Part shown: positions 17,113-25,307 of the stretch, in pieces
Position numbering within the stretch: position 1 is the stretch's first letter
How the letters are laid out: every line of letters begins with the position of its first letter
Translations under genes and position numbers: made by a program
Assembly (NCBI RefSeq): GCF_029632765.1
Contig: NZ_CP121247.1
Location: 310,001 to 374,000, forward strand
Direction of reading: 5' to 3'
Length of the DNA: 64,000 bases
From: Arcanobacterium wilhelmae
GTDB taxonomy: Bacteria; Actinomycetota; Actinomycetes; Actinomycetales; Actinomycetaceae
The notes under the pieces: model-generated
Told to the model about the DNA's origin: nothing
The model's database searches: none
Seen by the model: the letters and a program-made list of their open reading frames with translations, nothing else

Positions 17113-19254
17113 CTAGATCCACGAGGGGAGCCACATGTGGGCCTGCCAGAACCAGTGCGGCACCGGCATTCCCACCCACAGCGGTAGCCAGAACAGTGAG
17201 AACGCCACAATCACGGCCGCCACGATCCCAATGAAGAACTTCGACGCACGGTTCGGGAACCCCGTGCCGTACATGATCTTTGGCGCCTGGGCGGCAGGCT
17301 CGGCGTCTGGCGTGCCGGAACCCTCAGGAACGCCCGACGCCGGTGTGCGACCGGCGTCGTCGGTTTCGCTAGTGACACGACCGGCGTCGTCGGCGCCGAA
17401 ACGGAGCCCGAGGCGCTTCAAGACGCCGGCAAACCTGCCCGTGCCCGCAGAAGCTGGCAGGCGTGCGGGGAGCATGTCCGTCATCCAGGCCAGCCCGTAC
17501 ACCAGTGCAAGTACCACGAACGGCACAAACGCCACCGCGTAGAACTGGAAAATCGTGCGGTTCGTGTAGTTCAACCACGGCGCCCACAGCGCCAGATATC
17601 CCGCCAGAATCGCCCACGCGCGCCAATCCCGGCGGATAAACGCCATCGCAACCACCACGAATAGCGCCGCTAGCGCAGCCCACCACATCACCGGATTCCC
17701 GATCGACGTGATCGCGCCAACACAATCCCCGCCCCAGCACGCATCCTTTGGCATCGCATCCGTGCCCTTCCAGTAGAAGCTCACCGGCCTCCACTGCACG
17801 AGCCACTCCCATGCCTGCGACTGATACGTGTGCGGCGAGGAAAGCCCCGTGTGGAATGTGTACGACTCAATATGCCAATGCAGCCACGAGTTCACCACGT
17901 CCGGCGCCCAGCTCAGCGGCATCGCCACCTGCTCGCTCGCCGGGAGCGTCGCATTCTGTGCGATCTGGTTCGTGGCCCACTGGCGATCCCAACCATTCGG
18001 GTTCACGAACCACGGAATGAACGCCACAATATACGTGACCAGCGCCGGCGGGACCAGTTGCACAAACGCCGGCAGCCCCTCGCGGAACGTGCCAGCGCCA
18101 ATCCACAAGCGCGCACCCACAGCCTTCCGAGCCGCCAGACCCCACGCGAAAATCGCCAGACCAAACACAGCGATCGCGTACAGGCCCGACCACTTCACCG
18201 AGGTTGTCAGCCCCAAGAACACTGCGGCAACCAAGATCCAGGGGCGATAGAACACACCCGGCCCCCACGGATCCGCGGGGGCTAGCCCAGTGAAATCCGT
18301 GCCAAACTGAGCAGTTGGCTCGTTCGGATCGCTGTGCTTTGCCGCTTCTGGCTCCAGCTCCACGCCGTTCTCACTGATCGGCGTTTCTTCAGAACGCGCC
18401 CGCGACACCATCAACTCCGCCAAGGATCGCCTCGGCGCCTCGCCACCCAGATCGCCGAGAACCTCGGCGTTTCGGGCAGAACTCTCAGCCCCGGCATCGG
18501 CATCCGACGTCGCCGGCTCCTCTGCCTCGGGCGTAACCCGCCGCAGCTTCCCATGCGCCACGCGGTGAGCGAGCCGCGCGCGCGACCACTCGCGATCCTT
18601 GAGCACCGCCCAGAAACCCGCCAACACAAACAGGGCCAGCATGTTATCGAGCAGCCCCGTGCGCGACATCGTGAGCGCCAGGCCATCCAGCGCCAAAAAC
18701 ACGCCCGCGATCCCTGCCAGCGGGATCGAACGGAACAGCTTCAGCGCGATCCGCACCGTCAGCATCACCATCAAAACCCCGCACACTGCCGTCGTGAAAC
18801 GCCAGCCATAGCCCGTAGAATCGCCTGCGATCCGCATTCCCTCGCAGATGAGCCACTTGCCGAACGGCGGATGCACCCAACGATCCGGGTTGTCCTTCAA
18901 AATATCGCCAAACGGCGTGCCATTCTGCACCGCAGAAATGAAGCGCTCATTCAGATCCTTCGCATCCGACCAATCGCGCTCATACCCCCAGTGCAGCATG
19001 GAATAGCCGCCCTTGACGTAATACGTCTCGTCGAAAATCAGCTCGTTGGGATGATCCAGGCGCACAAACCGCACGATCGCTGCGAGCAGGCCGACCACCG
19101 CCGTCAGGATCCAGCCATACAGGCGCACCTGGGCGTCCAAGATCGCGCCACGCGGATCGAGCCCGAGCCGCGCGCGCAATACATTCTCAAACCGATTCGC
19201 CTCCGCCTCAGGCAGAGTGAACTTGCGCGTTGTGTTTTCTTGTTTCGTGGTCAC
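17113..19254 (-). CDS. pmt: Protein O-mannosyltransferase, PMT family
   Basis: A polytopic glycosyltransferase that moves mannose from polyprenyl-phosphate-mannose to Ser/Thr of exported proteins. The diagnostic first loop reads HPNELIFDETYYVKGGYSML, with the catalytic Asp-Glu; ten or more membrane helices follow, ending in the C-terminal WHWFWQAHMW-like cap. About residues 225-320 form an acidic, Ser/Glu-rich cytoplasmic insert longer than usual, and another low-complexity insert precedes the final helix. The GTG at 19254 follows a TACACT box (minus strand 19267-19262) by 7 bases: a leaderless start. Divergent pmt and rsmI are a conserved actinobacterial pair, with an element family and a small gene placed in between here. 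Confidence 0.9.
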   Translation of the reverse strand: MTTKQENTTRKFTLPEAEANRFENVLRARLGLDPRGAILDAQVRLYGWILTAVVGLLAAIVRFVRLDHPNELIFDETYYVKGGYSMLHWGYERDWSDAKDLNERFISAVQNGTPFGDILKDNPDRWVHPPFGKWLICEGMRIAGDSTGYGWRFTTAVCGVLMVMLTVRIALKLFRSIPLAGIAGVFLALDGLALTMSRTGLLDNMLALFVLAGFWAVLKDREWSRARLAHRVAHGKLRRVTPEAEEPATSDADAGAESSARNAEVLGDLGGEAPRRSLAELMVSRARSEETPISENGVELEPEAAKHSDPNEPTAQFGTDFTGLAPADPWGPGVFYRPWILVAAVFLGLTTSVKWSGLYAIAVFGLAIFAWGLAARKAVGARLWIGAGTFREGLPAFVQLVPPALVTYIVAFIPWFVNPNGWDRQWATNQIAQNATLPASEQVAMPLSWAPDVVNSWLHWHIESYTFHTGLSSPHTYQSQAWEWLVQWRPVSFYWKGTDAMPKDACWGGDCVGAITSIGNPVMWWAALAALFVVVAMAFIRRDWRAWAILAGYLALWAPWLNYTNRTIFQFYAVAFVPFVVLALVYGLAWMTDMLPARLPASAGTGRFAGVLKRLGLRFGADDAGRVTSETDDAGRTPASGVPEGSGTPDAEPAAQAPKIMYGTGFPNRASKFFIGIVAAVIVAFSLFWLPLWVGMPVPHWFWQAHMWLPSWI

Positions 19255-19300
19255 GAATAAAAGTGTACCGGGCGGGTACGACAAAAAACGCGGTGCAGGC

Positions 19301-19473
19301 GGTGTGCAGAACTCAATCAGTTGGGCGGGGCCGGTGTGCAGAACTCAATCAGTGGGGCGGGGCTGGTGTGCAGAACTCAATCAGTGGGGCGGGGCTGGTG
19401 TGCAGAACTCAATCAGTTGAGCTAGGCGTTGCTGATATAGCAACGCCTAGCTGGATTGATAGAGTTGCGCACC
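19301..19473 (+). repeat. 32-bp tandem repeats plus 77-bp palindromic element (copy A)
   Basis: GGTGTGCAGAACTCAATCAG is repeated four times with 12-base spacers (units at 19301, 19333, 19365, 19397). The last unit continues into an inner stem GCTAGGCGTTGC / GCAACGCCTAGC and a right arm ATTGATAGAGTT, so the left arm of a dispersed element has been amplified here. Confidence 0.8.
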
Positions 19474-19515
19474 GGCTCGCCGGCATGCTGGCGGCCCGCC
19501 CGGTAAACTGGGCCC

Positions 19516-19860
19516 ATGGTAGAGATGAGCGAGGAAGAATTCGAAGAACTCGTGGCGGACGCGCTGGACGAAATCCCCGAAGCGTTCCTCGAGCGCCTGT
19601 ACAACGTTGTCTTCCTGGTAGAAGATGAGCCCGACGGCGACGAAGAGGACCTCCTCGGCGTCTACGACGGCTTCGCTCAAACCGACGGCGATTTCGAATT
19701 CGCCGAACCCAACCGCATCATTATCTTCCGCGGGCCAACGCTACGCATGTGCGATAGTCCGCAGGAGGTAGCCGAGGAAGTGCGGGTGACGGTGTTCCAC
19801 GAGGTCGCGCACCACTTCGGCATCGAAGACGACGAACTCCACGAGCTCGGCTGGGCGTGA
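19516..19860 (+). CDS. Minimal zincin-like metallopeptidase-family protein
   Basis: A 114-residue acidic protein carrying HEVAHHFGI, an HExxH zinc-binding motif typical of the zincin_1 (PF06262) family, with Asp/Glu residues downstream (DDELHELGW) that may complete the metal site. No signal peptide is present; cytosolic. TAAACT (19504-19509) lies 6 bases before the ATG, so the gene is probably leaderless. Its function is unknown in all bacteria that have it; proteolysis is predicted from the motif only. It sits directly after the tandem repeats and before rsmI. Confidence 0.8.
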   Translation: MVEMSEEEFEELVADALDEIPEAFLERLYNVVFLVEDEPDGDEEDLLGVYDGFAQTDGDFEFAEPNRIIIFRGPTLRMCDSPQEVAEEVRVTVFHEVAHHFGIEDDELHELGWA

Positions 19861-20018
19861 GGCATCGCGCGTCCGACGTCGGAGCGCAAGGCACGTCCTG
19901 CGCACGCCTGCGCAGGTAAATGGGCTCGGGTCCGGCGTCGGCTGGCTACCGGGCACCCAGTACAAGCCTGGGAGTCGGCGTCGCGCGCGTGCCGGGACGT
20001 CCGCGTAGAATCAGCCCC

Positions 20019-20834
20019 ATGATCGTACTTGCCGCAACACCGCTCGGAAACGATGCCGACGCCTCCCCGCGCCTGCGGGCCGAACTCGAAGGCGCCAGCC
20101 TCATCGCTGCCGAAGACACGCGCCGCCTGCGCGCCCTCGCCGCCCGGCTCGGCCTGAACATCACGGCACCAGTGATCGCCTACCACGACCATAACGAAGC
20201 CGAAAAAGCGCCCGGCCTGATTGAGGAAGCGAAGGCAGGCGCGCGAATCGTGATGGTCTCCGACGCGGGCATGCCTTCCGTTTCCGACCCGGGTTACCGG
20301 CTTGTGTCGCTGGCCGCCGACGCCGGTGTCCCAGTGACCGTCGTGCCTGGGCCTTCTGCTGTGCTGACGGCACTTGCGATTTCGGGGCTTGCGTCGGATC
20401 GCTTCACGTTCGAAGGGTTTTTGCCGCGCAAACCTGGGCAGCTCGCCGAGGCGTTGGAAGCTCTCGCGGATGAGCCACGGACGATGGTGTTCTTTGAATC
20501 ACCACGTCGGTTGGCGGCGTCGCTGGCGGCCGCCCAGAGTGCCTTCGGCTCAGATCGGCGCGCGGCCGTGTGTCGCGAACTGACGAAAACTCACGAGGAA
20601 GTGATCCGTGGAACGCTCGCTGAGCTCAACGAGTGGGCGAAAGGCGAGATCCTGGGAGAGATTGCGCTGGTCGTGGAGGGTGCGCCGGCGGCGGAGTTCT
20701 CGGCCGCCGCGGTGGACGAGGTGCTCGAACTGACTCGCCTCGGCCTGCGCATGAAAGAAGCCGCCGGGCACGTGGCCGCGCGCGAAGGCTTACGTAAAAA
20801 GGAGCTCTACGAAGCGGCGCTCGCGCGCAAATAG
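20019..20834 (+). CDS. rsmI: 16S rRNA (cytidine-1402-2'-O)-methyltransferase RsmI
   Basis: A 271-residue tetrapyrrole-methylase-fold enzyme that methylates the ribose of C1402 in the ribosomal P site. The N-terminus [16 protein letters not shown] and [11 protein letters not shown], then [13 protein letters not shown] and [12 protein letters not shown] are the family motifs. The ATG at 20019 follows TAGAAT (20006-20011) by 7 bases without Shine-Dalgarno, so it is leaderless; the longer frame from 19920 is not supported. It is tail-to-tail with the nicotinamidase-like gene, whose stop is immediately adjacent. Confidence 0.92.
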   Translation: MIVLAATPLGNDADASPRLRAELEGASLIAAEDTRRLRALAARLGLNITAPVIAYHDHNEAEKAPGLIEEAKAGARIVMVSDAGMPSVSDPGYRLVSLAADAGVPVTVVPGPSAVLTALAISGLASDRFTFEGFLPRKPGQLAEALEALADEPRTMVFFESPRRLAASLAAAQSAFGSDRRAAVCRELTKTHEEVIRGTLAELNEWAKGEILGEIALVVEGAPAAEFSAAAVDEVLELTRLGLRMKEAAGHVAAREGLRKKELYEAALARK

Positions 20835-21911
20835 CTACCGAAGATCGGAGAAATCGAAGTCATCGTCGTCGGCCTCGCCGGAGAAGTCAATGTATTCATC
20901 GATACCGAGATCGTCCAGGTCGAAATCGTCCAGGTCGTAGCCGCTGAGATCTTCAGCATCCGCCCCCAGCGCAATATTCGACAGTTCCTCATCCTCGCCA
21001 TCCGACGTGAGCTCGGTATCGTCGTCGTCCTCGTAGCGATCTTCGTCGAAGGCGTCGTATCCGATCGCGCTGCCGCGCATCTCGGAGGGGTCGTAATCCG
21101 CAGCGCCCCACTCGTCGCCCTCGAGATCGTCCGGAACGCCGTCGCCGTTCAAATCGTCGTCGTCCGCATCGTACTCGTCGCGACCGAACGGCGCGTCCAG
21201 CCGCCCGCCAACGAACGCGCTAGCACCAGCTGCGGCGGCAACCCCGCTACGAATCGCGCTACCGCCGAAGCCGTCGTCCTCATATTCGTCCGACCACGGC
21301 AACTCTGACTCGTCCTCCTCGTAGAACCCGAACGCCTCGCCAGATTTCACCTGTTCAACGCCGGCCTCATCCATCACAGCGCGGGCCTGTGCGCCGAGCT
21401 CGGCACTCACCGGCACAGTCAGGTCCGAGAAAACGCGCGTCGGCCAGCCCAAACGCAACGAATCCAGCGCGGTTTCCTTCACACAGTGTGATTCGGCAAT
21501 GCCAACCACGTCCACAGCCTGGATATCCGCCCCGCGCAGGATCTGCTCCAGCGACGTACCTTCTTTATCCAGGCCTTCGAACCCGGAGTAAGCTGCCTTG
21601 TATTCGCCTTTCTTTACCGACACGTCGATCGGTAGCGACGCGATCGCCTCGTGCAACTCCGCTTCCGCTGTGCCAGCCACGCCGTGCGGCGGCCAGGTAT
21701 CGACGAAATCGGGGTTGTCGGAGAAGTGCTCGCCGGGATCTACATGCCAGTCTTGCGTGGTAACGATCAGCTCGTACTCGTCCGCATGTTCGGTCACAAA
21801 GTCCGCGATCCGCTCGGCAACCGCGTTACCGCCGTCGACTCCGAGCGCCCCGCCTTCCGTGAATGTCGGCTGAACGTCGACAATCACTAGCGCGCGAGTG
21901 GGGTTTTCCAT
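20835..21911 (-). CDS. Isochorismatase-family amidohydrolase (nicotinamidase-like) with long acidic tail
   Basis: Residues 1-195 are a complete cysteine-hydrolase domain: catalytic Asp12 (VIVDVQ), Lys100/101, Cys143 (GIAESHCVKE), and metal ligands Asp54, His56 and His62 (TTQDWHVDPGEHF), as in PncA, which hydrolyses nicotinamide to nicotinate for NAD salvage. Residues 197-358 form an extremely acidic extension absent from normal nicotinamidases, with a DLNGDGVPDDLEGDE loop like a calcium-binding repeat and many Asp-Asp runs. The start at 21911 is preceded by AGGCAGG; the upstream extension is non-coding. It is convergent with rsmI. Confidence 0.85.
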   Translation of the reverse strand: MENPTRALVIVDVQPTFTEGGALGVDGGNAVAERIADFVTEHADEYELIVTTQDWHVDPGEHFSDNPDFVDTWPPHGVAGTAEAELHEAIASLPIDVSVKKGEYKAAYSGFEGLDKEGTSLEQILRGADIQAVDVVGIAESHCVKETALDSLRLGWPTRVFSDLTVPVSAELGAQARAVMDEAGVEQVKSGEAFGFYEEDESELPWSDEYEDDGFGGSAIRSGVAAAAGASAFVGGRLDAPFGRDEYDADDDDLNGDGVPDDLEGDEWGAADYDPSEMRGSAIGYDAFDEDRYEDDDDTELTSDGEDEELSNIALGADAEDLSGYDLDDFDLDDLGIDEYIDFSGEADDDDFDFSDLR

Positions 21912-22011
21912 GGCGACCTGCCTTTCTGCTGGGTGTGGGCGGCGGCGTCGGCGCCCGGTTGTCTGCCTCCAGTTTAGGCCGGCAAGCGCTCCGAGCGCAC
22001 CCCTCGGTTGT

Positions 22012-22100
22012 GTGCGTGCAGTACTCAATCAGTTGCGTGAGGGGTTGCGTATAGAGCAACGCCTGGCCCGATTGATGGAGTTGTGCACGGGCTCCCGACG
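22012..22100 (+). repeat. Dispersed palindromic element, copy B
   Basis: The outer left arm ACTCAATCAG (22023) pairs with ATTGATGGAGT across an inner stem GGGTTGC/GCAACGCC. The outer ends are GTGCGTGCA and TGTGCAC. It is nearly identical to copy C. Confidence 0.75.
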
Positions 22101-22136
22101 CGGGGGCGCAACCTGTGCGGACGCCGGGGCTGGCTT

Positions 22137-22222
22137 GCGTGCAGTGCTCAATCAGTTGCGTGAGGGGTTGCGTATAGAGCAACGCCTGGCCCGATTGACG
22201 GAGTTGCGCACGGGCTCCCGAC
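22137..22222 (+). repeat. Dispersed palindromic element, copy C
   Basis: It repeats copy B almost base for base (left arm GCTCAATCAG, loop GCGTATAGA, right arm ATTGACGGAGT), including the trailing GGGCTCCCGACGC. Confidence 0.75.
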
Positions 22223-22293
22223 GCCGGTGCGCGGGTTGTGCCCGCCTGCCGCCGAAAGTCGCGCTTCGTGCGCGCGGGTTCTAAACTTGAGGC

Positions 22294-24105
22294 ATGTCAA
22301 AAATCCTTTCTGCAGTTGCATGGCCCTACGCCAACGGCCCGCGTCATATCGGACACGTGGCTGGTTTTGGCGTCCCTTCGGACGTTTTTTCGCGCTACAT
22401 GCGAATGCGCGGGCACGATGTGCTGATGGTCTCGGGCACGGACGAGCACGGCACCCCAATCCTCGTGGCTGCGGATAAAGAAGGCGTCACGCCGCAGGAG
22501 CTGGCGGATAAGAACAACCGGATCATCGTTGAGGATCTGGTGAATCTGGGCCTGTCCTACGATCTGTTCACGCGCACTACCACCGCCAATCACGAGCAGG
22601 TGGTCCAGGATCTGTTCCGTGGCTGCCGCGATAACGGCTACATGGTGGTGCAGGAAACCCCGGTCGCGATCGATCCGCAAACCGGCAACACGCTCCCGGA
22701 TCGGTACATTGAGGGAACCTGCCCGATCTGTGGCGCAGCCGGTGCACGTGGCGACCAGTGTGATACGTGCGGCAACCAGCTCGATCCGCAGGATCTGATC
22801 AACCCGATTTCGAAGGTTTCTGGCCTTCCGCCGGAGTTCAAGACCACGGAGCACTACTTCCTCGATCTTCCGCAGCTTGCTGGCGCGCTGGGTGAGTGGC
22901 TGGATTCTGTAGAGGAAGAGGGTAAGTGGCGTCCGAACGTGATTTCGTTCTCGAAGCACCTGCTCGAGGATGTGCGTCCGCGCGCAATGAGCCGTGATAT
23001 TTCGTGGGGTATTCCGGTTCCGGGCTGGGAAGACAAGCCCAACAAGCGCCTGTACGTGTGGTTCGACGCCGTCGTCGGGTACCTTTCTGCGTCGATCGAG
23101 TGGGCCCGACGTCGGGCCGCAGCTGGCGAGGGAAGCCCGGAGGATTGGAGCGAGTGGTGGACGAACCCGGAAGCGTTGTCCTACTACTTCATGGGGAAGG
23201 ACAATATTGTGTTCCATTCCCAGATTTGGCCGGCGGAGCTTCTTGCCTACAACGGTGAGGGTGCGAAGGGCGGCGAGCCGGGTGCGTTTGGGCGCCTGAA
23301 CCTGCCCACCCAGGTGGTGGCTTCGGAGTTCCTGACGATGGAGGGCAAGAAGTTCTCCTCGTCGAAGAACGTGGTGATTTACGTGCGCGATCTGCTGTCG
23401 CGCTACCAGGCGGATGCGCTGCGCTACTTCATTTCGATCGCCGGCCCGGAAACCTCCGATTCGGACTTCACCTGGAGTGAGTTCGTGCGCCGTAACAATT
23501 CGGAGCTCGTGGCAGGCTGGGGCAACCTGGTGAACCGTACGGGCGCGATGATTGCGAAGAAGTTCGGCGAGATCCCGGCGGCGGGCGAGCGCGAAGAGAT
23601 TGACAACGAGCTCTTGGCCAATATTCGCGCCGGTTTCGACACGGTGGGTGATCTGATTGGTTCACACCAGCAGCGCGGCGCGCTCGCGGAGTTGATGCGT
23701 CTGGTGGGCGAGGCAAACGCCTACGTGGCACGCACCGAGCCGTTCAAGCTGAAGGCGCCGGAAGAGCAGCCGCGCCTGGCAACCGTGCTGAACACGCTGA
23801 TCCAGGCGGTGTCGGATCTGAACACGATGATGAGCGTATTCCTGCCGCATTCGTCGAACGTGATCGACAAGATCCTCGGCGGCGATGGCACGATCGCGCC
23901 GATGCCGCAGCTAGTGGAAACCGAGGATCTCGATAATGGCCACCCGTTCCCGATTATTACTGGCGATTATTCGAACGTTCGCCCGTGGGAGCCGCGCGAG
24001 GTTGTGCCAGGCACGCCGATCGCGAAGCCCACGCCGGCGTTCCAGAAGCTGGATGAATCGGTGGTGGGCGAGGAGCTCGCCCGCCTGGGCCTCGTTGAGG
24101 AGTAA
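22294..24105 (+). CDS. metG: Methionyl-tRNA synthetase
   Basis: A 603-residue class I aminoacyl-tRNA synthetase charging tRNA-Met. The HIGH motif reads [13 protein letters not shown] at residues 8-20; a zinc knuckle CPICG ... CDTC is near residue 145-160; the KMSKS motif appears as KKFSSSKN near 352-359, the variant common in actinobacteria. The anticodon-binding helical domain makes up the rest; the C-terminal dimerisation domain of some MetRS is absent. TAAACT (22282-22287) lies 6 bases before ATG, so it is leaderless. tatD follows within 5 bases. Confidence 0.95.
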   Translation: MSKILSAVAWPYANGPRHIGHVAGFGVPSDVFSRYMRMRGHDVLMVSGTDEHGTPILVAADKEGVTPQELADKNNRIIVEDLVNLGLSYDLFTRTTTANHEQVVQDLFRGCRDNGYMVVQETPVAIDPQTGNTLPDRYIEGTCPICGAAGARGDQCDTCGNQLDPQDLINPISKVSGLPPEFKTTEHYFLDLPQLAGALGEWLDSVEEEGKWRPNVISFSKHLLEDVRPRAMSRDISWGIPVPGWEDKPNKRLYVWFDAVVGYLSASIEWARRRAAAGEGSPEDWSEWWTNPEALSYYFMGKDNIVFHSQIWPAELLAYNGEGAKGGEPGAFGRLNLPTQVVASEFLTMEGKKFSSSKNVVIYVRDLLSRYQADALRYFISIAGPETSDSDFTWSEFVRRNNSELVAGWGNLVNRTGAMIAKKFGEIPAAGEREEIDNELLANIRAGFDTVGDLIGSHQQRGALAELMRLVGEANAYVARTEPFKLKAPEEQPRLATVLNTLIQAVSDLNTMMSVFLPHSSNVIDKILGGDGTIAPMPQLVETEDLDNGHPFPIITGDYSNVRPWEPREVVPGTPIAKPTPAFQKLDESVVGEELARLGLVEE

Positions 24106-24109
24106 AACT

Positions 24110-25072
24110 TTGGGCAATTCGGCCTCGAAGAAGCGCCGGCGGAGCCTCCTTCCGGAGGTTCCGCCGGCGCTTGCGCATTCCATCGTGGACAATCACACTC
24201 ATATTGAGATCGACGGCCCGGGGCGCAGCCTGGATCCCGCCGATCAGCGCGTGAGTGAGGATCCGCCGGGTTGGCGTTATCCGCCCACGCTCGGTAACCA
24301 ACTCGTGGCGATGGAGAGCGCGGGGATTCGTGCGGCGATCACTTCGGGTTGCGAGGTCCCGGCGCTCGATCCCACGCTCGCTCTCGCTCAGCAACAACCG
24401 AACATTTGGGCGGCGCTCGCGATCCACCCAAACGAGGCGGCGATGCACGCGGGCGTGCGCGAGATTGCTCCGGATGGTCTCGAGCCGAACCCTGAGCCGC
24501 ATCACGAACAGTTTTCGCTCGACGAAGCGATCGCGCAGGTCGCGCAGCTGGCGAAGGCTCCCGAGGTCGTTGCCGTCGGCGAGACGGGCCTGGATTATTT
24601 CCGCACCGGCGACGCCGGTAAGGAGGCCCAGATCCGCTCCTTCCGCGAGCATATCGCGCTCGCGAAGGAGCTCGGCAAGCCGATGCAGATTCACGATCGT
24701 GATGCCCACGCCGACGTCGTTGCCACTCTCCTTGCCGACGGCGCGCCTGAGGGTACCGTTTTCCACTGTTTTTCCGGCGACGCCGAGCTGGCGCAGATTC
24801 TCGCGGAAAACGGCTGGTATGCGTCGTTTGCAGGTACCGTTACGTATCCGGCGAACGAGTTTCTGCGCGAGGCGCTAGCCGTGCTGCCGCCCGAGCTCGT
24901 ACTCGTCGAAACCGACGCTCCGTATCTGACGCCTGTCCCGTATCGTGGGCACCCGAACGCCATTTGGGGGAGTGCATACACAGCCCGTGCGCTCGCCGAG
25001 TATCGCGGCGTGAGCGAGGCGGAGTGGTGTGCGCAGCTGGACGCGAACACGCGCCGCGTCTACGGCATCTGA
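24110..25072 (+). CDS. tatD: TatD-family metal-dependent hydrolase/nuclease
   Basis: A 320-residue TIM-barrel hydrolase. Metal-binding motifs: IVDNHTHIEI (HxH), AVGETGLDYF (Glu), MQIHDRDAHAD (His), VFHCFSGD (His) and VETDAPYLTP (Asp). The family acts as DNA exonuclease/deaminase-like quality-control enzyme. The TTG at 24110 follows GAGGAG within the metG end; the longer frame from 23936 overlaps metG and is not supported. Residues 1-30 are a basic Arg/Lys-rich lead. It is the second gene of a metG-tatD operon and is followed by a palindromic terminator. Confidence 0.88.
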   Translation: MGNSASKKRRRSLLPEVPPALAHSIVDNHTHIEIDGPGRSLDPADQRVSEDPPGWRYPPTLGNQLVAMESAGIRAAITSGCEVPALDPTLALAQQQPNIWAALAIHPNEAAMHAGVREIAPDGLEPNPEPHHEQFSLDEAIAQVAQLAKAPEVVAVGETGLDYFRTGDAGKEAQIRSFREHIALAKELGKPMQIHDRDAHADVVATLLADGAPEGTVFHCFSGDAELAQILAENGWYASFAGTVTYPANEFLREALAVLPPELVLVETDAPYLTPVPYRGHPNAIWGSAYTARALAEYRGVSEAEWCAQLDANTRRVYGI

Positions 25073-25080
25073 TTGCTCTT

Positions 25081-25112
25081 AAGCCCCGGTTTTCTGCAGA
25101 AAACCGGGGCTT
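25081..25112 (+). terminator. 32-bp perfect palindrome terminator after tatD
   Basis: AAGCCCCGGTTTTCTG (25081-25096) is followed directly by its reverse complement (25097-25112), then TTCTCTG. Confidence 0.75.
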
Positions 25113-25239
25113 TCTCTGCGTGAGTTGCGTATCGGGTGGTGGTGAGCGAACGAAACTCGGCCACCGGCGTCGGGCGCCGCTGCGGCGTCGTCGGAAACGG
25201 GCGAAACCCGCGCCACTAGTGGGATATCTCCTAAACCAC

Positions 25240-25307
25240 TTGCGTAAGGTCACGATTTGGTTACAATCGGTAACTAGTAAATAACGCACACGTTATAGGA
25301 GTGACCT
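25240..25307 (+). promoter_or_regulatory. rpfB promoter and leader with TAACG hairpin
   Basis: TTGCGT (25240-25245) and TACAAT (25262-25267) are 16 bases apart. The leader contains TAACG-CACA-CGTTA (25282-25295), directly before the Shine-Dalgarno TAGGAG and the GTG start at 25308. GTTAC/GTAAC half-sites lie around the -10 box. Confidence 0.5.

Larger units (their letters stand above)
21912..22293. other. Intergenic region with two near-identical palindromic elements
   Basis: No gene is visible in these 382 bases between the divergent nicotinamidase-like gene and metG. It contains element copies B and C as direct repeats about 125 bases apart, each followed by CCGACGC-type motifs, and the metG promoter at its right end. 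Confidence 0.7.

Noticed and set aside
18334..19260. Plus-strand frame of 308 codons opposite pmt
   Set aside because: Arg/Gln/His-rich shadow; pmt is complete with catalytic motif and a leaderless promoter.
19301..19416. CRISPR-like array of 32-bp units
   Set aside because: The spacers are nearly identical 12-mers, not unique sequences, there are no cas genes, and the last unit is part of a dispersed palindrome.
25113..25307. c-di-AMP (ydaO-type) riboswitch before rpfB
   Set aside because: Known upstream of some actinobacterial rpf genes, but the leader from the predicted start is only about 35 bases and lacks the long conserved core.
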